In this document: one piece after another, positions 5,653 to 9,715 of the stretch
Layout: each line of letters starts with the position of its first letter
Position numbering within the stretch: the stretch's first letter is position 1
From: Chloroflexota bacterium
Lineage (GTDB): Bacteria; Chloroflexota; Anaerolineae; J036; Brachytrichaceae
Length of the DNA: 9,715 nucleotides
Assembly (NCBI GenBank): GCA_021813225.1
Contig: JAKALH010000072.1
Location: forward strand, 335 to 10,049
Direction: 5' to 3'
The notes under the pieces: generated by a model
Told to the model about the DNA's origin: nothing
Databases searched by the model: none
The model's input: only the letters and a program-made list of their open reading frames with translations
Made by a program: the position numbers and the translations under genes

Positions 5653-6613
5653 CTGCCACGCCTCCACCGGTTTCCAGGGGATGAACACAATGCGCGCATT
5701 TGTTCTGTCCGTCGGGCGCGCCGGTCGCGTGATCGGCAAGGACTTCCCTGACCGCGCGCCAGGACATCGCGACGAGCATGGGGTTCGTGTGCAGGTAATA
5801 GGGCAGGGCCCTCAAGGCGACGGACAATGCCCAGCCACGCGCTCTCGCCCACGTCGCATCATCGACTGCCAACGCGGCGCGAAATATCTCTCTGCTTTCG
5901 CCGCTGAACAGCGTCCACCCGGCCATGGCGTCGCAGGCGGGGTCGCCTGTGCCCAGACAGCCGAAGTCGATGACGGCGCTCAACCGGTTCCGCTCGACCA
6001 GCAGGTTCCCTGATTGCAGGTCGCCGTGAAGCCACACAGGCGGGCCGTCCCACGCGGGAGCCTGCAAGGCCGCATCCCACGCGGCGGTCACTGCGCCGGT
6101 ATCGAGCAAGCCGCTCAGGTTGTCGATTGCGGTGCGGGTCTTTTCGTCGCGTTCGGCCAGCGGCACGCCGCGCCCGGAGTTGTGCGTTCCGGGTTGCGGT
6201 CCGCCTGTGGCGTCGATGCGCTGCAGGGCAACGATGAACTGCGCCAGGCCGGTCGCGGCCTGGTTCATATCGGCGACAGGCGCGATTCGCGCGTTCTCGC
6301 CCGGCAGCCAGCGGTAGACGGACCAGCGCCAGGGGTAACCTTCGGCGGGCAGCCCCTGTGCGAGCGGGGCGGGGATAGCCAGCGGCAGATGAGGCGCCAG
6401 TATTGGCAGCCAGCGTTGCTCTTTTTCCACCTGCCCCACAGCCCAGTAGATGCGAGGCAATCGGACGGCCATATCGTGTCCGAGGCGATAGATGCCGTTA
6501 TCCGTCCCGGCGGAAGCGACAGCCTCGACAGGCAGATCCGCCCAGCGCGGAAACTGCGCCTGCAGCAGGCGGCGGACGAGCGACTCGTCAATGTCCAGCT
6601 CATCGGCGTGCAT
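5644..6613 (-). CDS. aminoglycoside phosphotransferase (APH) family kinase, 3' end frameshifted or lacking a stop
   Basis: The start is ATG 6613 (MHADELD), with AGG seven bases upstream; an ATG at 6631 is possible but less like the family. Motifs are the N-lobe segment SAGTDNGIYRL (34-44) and MAVRLPR, the catalytic loop HGDLQSGN (H196, D198, N203), the metal-binding IDFG (D216) and GDPACD. The fold phosphorylates small molecules or macrolide/aminoglycoside-like antibiotics; the substrate is unknown and resistance should not be assumed. The family core ends near residue 295 (REVLADH). This frame then has no stop and continues open across the antisense strand of the protease gene to 3302. Skipping one base near 5704 enters a frame with better third-position GC, encoding IVFIPWKPVEAWQDA and ending at TGA 5646-5644 inside the intergenic hairpin. 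The span given assumes that one-base shift (970 nt, 322 aa). Indel, sequencing error or real stop loss cannot be told apart here. Confidence 0.82.
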
Positions 6614-6614
6614 C

Positions 6615-6645
6615 TTGCGCCTGGTCACCATGAACCTCGTAGAAT
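6615..6645 (+). promoter_or_regulatory. putative promoter of the bPH/DUF1648 gene
   Basis: TTGCGC (6615-6620), a 19-base spacer, then TAGAAT (6640-6645) followed by G. It sits in the 72-base divergent spacer between the kinase and the membrane-protein gene and would start transcription near 6652. The spacer is a little long, but the hexamers equal those at 7651-7679. No equally clear promoter for the kinase was found on the other strand. Confidence 0.45.
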
Positions 6646-6685
6646 GTCGATGGTAACATTGCCTTTCACATGCTGGAATCGAGAA

Positions 6686-7588
6686 ATGATTGTCTTTAAC
6701 ACGAACTCGCGCCGCGCCGTCATCGTCGGCGTCGTGGTCATGGCAGTGCTGCTGATCGGAATTGCGGCGGCGGCGGTTCTCGCGGTCAAGCTGCCGGTCT
6801 CCCTCGTGACGCATATTCTGATCACTTTGATCCTGGTGATACTGGGGATGATCGCCTGGCTGGCCTACAATACCTTTCACCTGGCGCACATCAGTTATGC
6901 CCTCGACCGCAACGCATTCGTTATCCGCTGGGGCGATGTGCGCGAAATTATCCCCATGGGCGACGTGCAGCGCGTCATCGCGGCTTCGAGCATCGCGGCC
7001 GACCTGAAGTATCGCGGTGTGCCGCTGCCCGGCTGGTGGATCGGCAACGGTTTTCATCCCGCGCTGGGAACGATCCGCTTCTGCGCGAATACGCCGTTGA
7101 ACCGCCAGCTCATTGTCGTGACGCCGGACATGAACTACGCCATTTCCCCCGCCGATACCGAAAATTTCCTCGCGGCTTTTCGCGCGCGCTTCGATATGGG
7201 TCCGACGCAGCCGGTGCAGGCGGCGCACCTGATGCCGCGCATCATGACGTGGCCGTTCTGGGGCGATCGCCTGGCGCATACACTCATCCTGATTGCCATC
7301 GGCCTGAATGCGGTATTGTTTGCCGTCGGTTTCGCGCGATATCCGGCGCTGCCCGCGCGGGTCGTGTTGCACTTCGATGCCGCCGGCGCTCCCGACCGTT
7401 TCGCGCCGCCCGGCTTGGTGTTCAGCCCGGCGATCATCGCCTCCGAATTATTTGTCGTCAACTTCCTGATTGCCCTGGGTGTATACTCGCGCGGCGAAAA
7501 GCTGGCGGCCTATCTGGCATGGGCCGGCAGCGCGATTGTGCAGCTATTCTTCCTCATCGCCATGCTCACGGTGGCATTCACCGCGTAG
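6686..7588 (+). CDS. membrane protein with bacterial PH-like domain and DUF1648-like segment
   Basis: The 300-residue product has two N-terminal helices (about 11-35 and 41-61), then a soluble domain (about 70-168) resembling the bacterial PH family PF10882: YALDRNAFVIRWGDVREIIP, then WWIGNGFHPALGTIRF and the closing SPADTENFLAAF. A third helix (about 198-216) leads to PARVVLHFDAAGAPDRF (223-239), which matches the DUF1648 pattern (P x HF D xx G x PDR), followed by two more helices (about 247-266 and 276-297). The role is unknown; bPH and DUF1648 proteins are integral membrane proteins of unclear function, some linked to envelope stress. I chose ATG 6686 because the earlier in-frame ATGs at 6644 and 6650 fall in or next to the putative -10 box. 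The ribosome site is weak (GAG). It is transcribed divergently from the kinase. Confidence 0.8.
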   Translation: MIVFNTNSRRAVIVGVVVMAVLLIGIAAAAVLAVKLPVSLVTHILITLILVILGMIAWLAYNTFHLAHISYALDRNAFVIRWGDVREIIPMGDVQRVIAASSIAADLKYRGVPLPGWWIGNGFHPALGTIRFCANTPLNRQLIVVTPDMNYAISPADTENFLAAFRARFDMGPTQPVQAAHLMPRIMTWPFWGDRLAHTLILIAIGLNAVLFAVGFARYPALPARVVLHFDAAGAPDRFAPPGLVFSPAIIASELFVVNFLIALGVYSRGEKLAAYLAWAGSAIVQLFFLIAMLTVAFTA

Positions 7589-7650
7589 AATTCCTGCTGC
7601 GGCATAGAACGCCATATCCACAACATAATGATAATCAGCAACATTGGCAA

Positions 7651-7679
7651 TTGCGCGAATATCCCGACTGCGTTAGAAT
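7651..7679 (+). promoter_or_regulatory. putative promoter of the SDR gene
   Basis: TTGCGC (7651-7656), an exact 17-base spacer, then TAGAAT (7674-7679) and G. It would start transcription near 7686, leaving a leader of about 16 bases. It lies in an AT-richer 113-base spacer after the preceding gene; no terminator for that gene is obvious. Confidence 0.5.
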
Positions 7680-7701
7680 GCCGACGGAGACAGGTGCAGC
7701 A

Positions 7702-8640
7702 ATGATTCTCGTTACCGGACCGACAGGATGCATCGGCAGGGCAGTCGTCGATAGATTGACCTCATCGGGCCATCCGGTAAAGCTATTGTGGCACTGGGGC
7801 CATGAGCATCTGGCTCCCCGCCGTGTGTCCATCGTCGGCGGCGATGTGCGCAATGTTAAGTCGCTGGTCGACGCGATGGAAGACGTGGATACGGTCATCC
7901 ATCTGGCGTCATTGCGCCGCGATTCCGGCAACGACCGCGTCGAGGAAGTCAACGCCATGGGCACGCGCAATGTCGTCGACGCCGTCAAACAGACTCGTGT
8001 TTCGCGCCTGATCAGCGTGAGCTGCATCGGCGCCGAAGCGCGCTCGGCATATCCCTACCTGCGCAGCATGGGCAAGGCCGAGGAAATCGTGCGCTCCAGC
8101 GGCGTGAATTTCACCGTCCTGAAGTCCGCCGCGGTTTATGGCGAAGGCGACTGGCTGACGTCATGGTTGAACGGTATTGCGAGCGGGATGCCGCTGGTGA
8201 TGCCCTTGCCGCACCTGGGCGAAACCCGCCTGCAACCGATCTGGGTGGGCGATCTGGCTGCCTGTATCGAACGTTGCCTGACTACGCGCTCCACGTTCCG
8301 GCAGGTCGTGCCACTTGGCGGCCCGCAGTCGCTGACGCTGGCAGAGATCGCGCAAATGACGTTGGGCGCCACGCGCTATCGCCGGCGCTTTATCCGCATT
8401 CCCACCAGCATGACCCGTCAGATCGCCGGGTTCCTGTCGCATTTCCGCGGGGCGCTGACGGAAGCCGAAATCGACTCGCTCTCCTATAACCGCACGACCG
8501 AGATCGGCAGTGTGCACCGCATGTTCGGCTTTGCCCCCGCGAAGATGCCCACCAAGCTCGCTCATCTCAGGCCGGGCCGCGAACCGCGCCCGCTGCCGGT
8601 GCGTTTCCCGCAGCAGGCCGCCTACGCCCGCACGCGCTGA
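7702..8640 (+). CDS. atypical SDR, NAD(P)-binding epimerase/NDUFA9-like protein
   Basis: The 312-residue protein has a Rossmann fold opening with MILVTGPTGCIG (TGxxGxxG, 5-12). GGDVRN (46-51) is the acidic-turn motif and VIHLAS (65-70) and VNAMGTRNVVDA (83-94) are typical of extended and atypical SDRs. After strand ISVSCIGA comes YPYLRSMGKAEEIVRSS (117-133) and TVLKSAAVYGEGDW. Relatives in the NDUFA9/atypical SDR group usually read YLRSKGKAEE; here the Lys of YxxxK is Met123, so classical dehydrogenase chemistry may be lost. The C-terminal half (PIWVGDLAACIERCL, then PLGGPQSLTLAEIAQM) fits the same group. Proposed roles in the group include NAD(P)-dependent redox, quinone or lipid-linked steps and structural binding; none can be fixed here. 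I chose ATG 7702 because ATG 7678 overlaps the -10 box; GGTG lies about six bases before 7702. It converges on the transferase gene. Confidence 0.85.
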   Translation: MILVTGPTGCIGRAVVDRLTSSGHPVKLLWHWGHEHLAPRRVSIVGGDVRNVKSLVDAMEDVDTVIHLASLRRDSGNDRVEEVNAMGTRNVVDAVKQTRVSRLISVSCIGAEARSAYPYLRSMGKAEEIVRSSGVNFTVLKSAAVYGEGDWLTSWLNGIASGMPLVMPLPHLGETRLQPIWVGDLAACIERCLTTRSTFRQVVPLGGPQSLTLAEIAQMTLGATRYRRRFIRIPTSMTRQIAGFLSHFRGALTEAEIDSLSYNRTTEIGSVHRMFGFAPAKMPTKLAHLRPGREPRPLPVRFPQQAAYARTR

Positions 8641-8641
8641 A

Positions 8642-8659
8642 CGGCGGTTCAGGCCGCCG
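8642..8659. terminator. GC hairpin between convergent SDR and transferase genes
   Basis: CGGCGG (8642-8647) and CCGCCG (8654-8659) form a six-pair all-GC stem with loop TTCAGG, one base after the SDR stop and about 53 bases past the transferase stop. There is no T tract in either direction. The placement parallels the hairpin at 5622-5652. Confidence 0.5.
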
Positions 8660-8712
8660 GCTGTCTGAAGCAATACTCCCCTCGATGCACTTGCCCGCGC
8701 CAGTCGGACGGG

Positions 8713-9510
8713 CTATCTGCGGCGCGTCCAGGCGTCGTTGCCGTAGCGTGTTGCCCGCAATTCATCGGCGCAATGCAATTCCTCGTCAGACAGGCTGCCG
8801 GCGGTGAAGGCAATATCCAGCGTCCGCGCGAAAGCATTCCGCCATGCATCCGCCGCCTCTTCCCAGCCGACAGTGCGCCCCAGCACTTCGGAAAGCGTTC
8901 CGGCATGCGCGCGCACCAGTTCCGGCGCAGGCGCTCCCGCCAGATAGCGGCACACCCGCGCAATATCGCCCGTCAAAGGCAGGCTGCCATGCTGCAACAC
9001 GCCGTCCACGCGGCGCCATTGAGCGCTGCCAACCAGTTTCTTGCCGCCGCCGATTACCTCATAGTCGCTGGGCGCTTCGAAACAGACCGGGCTTTTGGCC
9101 TTATCTTCTTTAGCCACCGCAGCGGCGCTGGCATCGGCAACGCCCAGCGCCTTGAGCATGGCGATGATAGCGCCGGCGATGCGCCGGTACGAGGTCATGA
9201 CGTCGCCTTCGGCAACAGGATGCTGGACAGGCAGCGAGATGCTGTAGGTTAACTCGTCGGTGTGCAGGATAGCCAGCCCGCCGGTGGGACGGCGCACCAC
9301 ATCCACGCCGTCGTTGCGGCAGGCGGCTTCGTCCACCGTGCGGATGCGCTGCGATTGCCCCAGGCTGATCGATGGCGGTTCCCATCCGTACAGCCGCAGC
9401 GTGGGCAACTGCTGCCCGGCGCTGACGGCCCGCGAGATGGCTTCATCGCGCGCCATATTCGTCGGGCCGTCGAAAAAGCCATCGCGGATGATGCGAAACT
9501 CATGTGTCAT
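8713..9510 (-). CDS. lipoate-protein ligase A / LipM-type octanoyltransferase family protein
   Basis: The 265-residue protein belongs to the BPL/LplA/LipB fold, which attaches lipoate or octanoate to a lysine of lipoyl domains such as GcvH or 2-oxoacid dehydrogenase E2. Motifs in order are GPTNMARDEA (15-24), PPSISLGQSQ (45-54), RRPTGGLAILHTDELTYSI (73-91), PVCFEAPSDYEV with C143, GGGKKLVGSAQ with K157/K158, and VLQHGSLPL (171-179). The Cys-Phe after the first half and the LQHGSL motif resemble LipM-type amidotransferases, which use a catalytic cysteine, more than E. coli LplA; the length (265) fits LipM too. The usual Arg of RRxTGGR is Leu79. No separate C-terminal LplA domain is present. 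ATG 9510 fits the conserved N-terminus, with a TATACT box just upstream. Whether it acts on free lipoate or on octanoyl-ACP is not decided. Confidence 0.9.
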   Translation of the reverse strand: MTHEFRIIRDGFFDGPTNMARDEAISRAVSAGQQLPTLRLYGWEPPSISLGQSQRIRTVDEAACRNDGVDVVRRPTGGLAILHTDELTYSISLPVQHPVAEGDVMTSYRRIAGAIIAMLKALGVADASAAAVAKEDKAKSPVCFEAPSDYEVIGGGKKLVGSAQWRRVDGVLQHGSLPLTGDIARVCRYLAGAPAPELVRAHAGTLSEVLGRTVGWEEAADAWRNAFARTLDIAFTAGSLSDEELHCADELRATRYGNDAWTRRR

Positions 9511-9516
9511 AAAATC

Positions 9517-9522
9517 AGTATA
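9517..9522 (-). promoter_or_regulatory. TATACT -10 box for the transferase, giving a near-leaderless mRNA
   Basis: The - strand reads TATACT with six bases (GATTTT) before the ATG at 9510. The expected transcription start is at or beside the start codon, so there is no room for a ribosome site. A weak CTGAAC at 9543-9538 could be a -35 with a short spacer. Confidence 0.4.
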
Positions 9523-9553
9523 TACGACTCAGCTTTCGTTCAGGCTGCGCAGT

Positions 9554-9560
9554 TACAATG
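9554..9560 (+). promoter_or_regulatory. TACAATG -10-like box for the lipoprotein gene
   Basis: TACAAT followed by G lies 40 bases before the chosen ATG and matches the pattern of the other + strand boxes. No convincing -35 is seen at 16-18 bases. It is divergent from the transferase promoter. Confidence 0.4.
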
Positions 9561-9599
9561 CGCGTGCCGGCAGAGAGCGGTATGGTGAGGAGTTGCGGT

Positions 9600-9715
9600 A
9601 TGGAGAAAACGCGCAGAGGGTTGTTGATTGCAGCGGTCGTTCTGCCGTTGCTGGTCAGCGCCTGCAGTACGACGACAAACAGCGCGCGCGTCGAGTTGCC
9701 GCAACAGTACCGCCT
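9600..9715 (+). CDS. lipoprotein, N-terminal part only (cut by window end)
   Basis: Thirty-eight complete codons are visible. The N-terminus is a lipoprotein signal peptide: a basic stretch (MEKTRRG), a hydrophobic core (LLIAAVVLPLLV) and the lipobox V19-S-A-C22, followed by a Ser/Thr-rich stretch (STTTNSA). The mature protein would be lipidated at Cys22 and anchored at the outer face of the cytoplasmic membrane. AGGAG at 9588-9592 lies seven bases before ATG 9600, a much better site than that of the in-frame ATG at 9582. The rest of the protein is outside the window, so no function can be given. Confidence 0.75.
   Translation, partial: MEKTRRGLLIAAVVLPLLVSACSTTTNSARVELPQQYR

Noticed and set aside
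5644..6613. Antibiotic-resistance gene
   Set aside because: The fold is APH, but many such kinases act on other metabolites; there is no mobile-element context and no family-specific resistance signature.
6614..7372. N-terminal extension of the long - strand frame upstream of the kinase start
   Set aside because: It is the shadow of the bPH/DUF1648 gene; the kinase family starts at MHADE, position 6613.
7036..7701. Extended N-terminus of the SDR reading frame
   Set aside because: The stretch overlaps the bPH gene in another frame and crosses the promoter; the Rossmann motif begins directly at 7702.

Overview
The window is GC-rich chromosomal DNA, tightly packed and with strongly biased codon third positions. 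It is most likely from a member of the Chloroflexota, Anaerolineae-like. That placement is an inference from the gene repertoire and protein style: an FtsH-like AAA+ protease with almost no extracytoplasmic domain, a bPH/DUF1648 membrane protein, an APH of the 'MHADE...' type and a LipM/LplA-type transferase. No rRNA, tRNA, CRISPR array, insertion sequence or phage gene was seen, so it does not look like a mobile island.

Layout. Positions 1-90 may be the tail of a + strand gene, facing a small two-helix membrane protein on the - strand (129-359). A divergent AT-rich spacer (360-497) leads into a translationally coupled + strand pair. The first is a metallo-beta-lactamase-fold protein with a histone-H1-like basic tail and a damaged Zn1 site (498-1511). 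The second is a fused IIC-IID permease of the mannose-family PTS (1508-3142). A 336-base gap follows, holding an operator-like palindrome, a TAGAAT box and a terminator-like structure with a long T tract. It looks like the control region or leader RNA of the next gene, an FtsH-like membrane AAA+ metalloprotease (3479-5614). Convergent to it is an aminoglycoside-phosphotransferase-family kinase (- strand, 6613 down to about 5644) with no in-frame stop near its expected end. Divergent from that kinase is a bPH + DUF1648 membrane protein (6686-7588). Then come an atypical short-chain dehydrogenase (7702-8640), a convergent lipoate/octanoate transferase (8713-9510, - strand), and the start of a lipoprotein cut by the window edge (9600 onward).

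Functional coherence. Apart from the MBL/PTS pair there is little sign of one pathway; the genes look like independent housekeeping and envelope units. A TA(G/C)(A/T)ATG box recurs upstream of the + strand transcription units, and every convergent junction carries a hairpin.

The points most worth a second look are: the IIC-IID fusion without IIA/IIB nearby, coupled to an MBL protein that has lost two zinc histidines; the putative attenuator or small RNA before the protease; and the kinase ORF that runs open for more than 3 kb, including all of the protease gene on its opposite strand.
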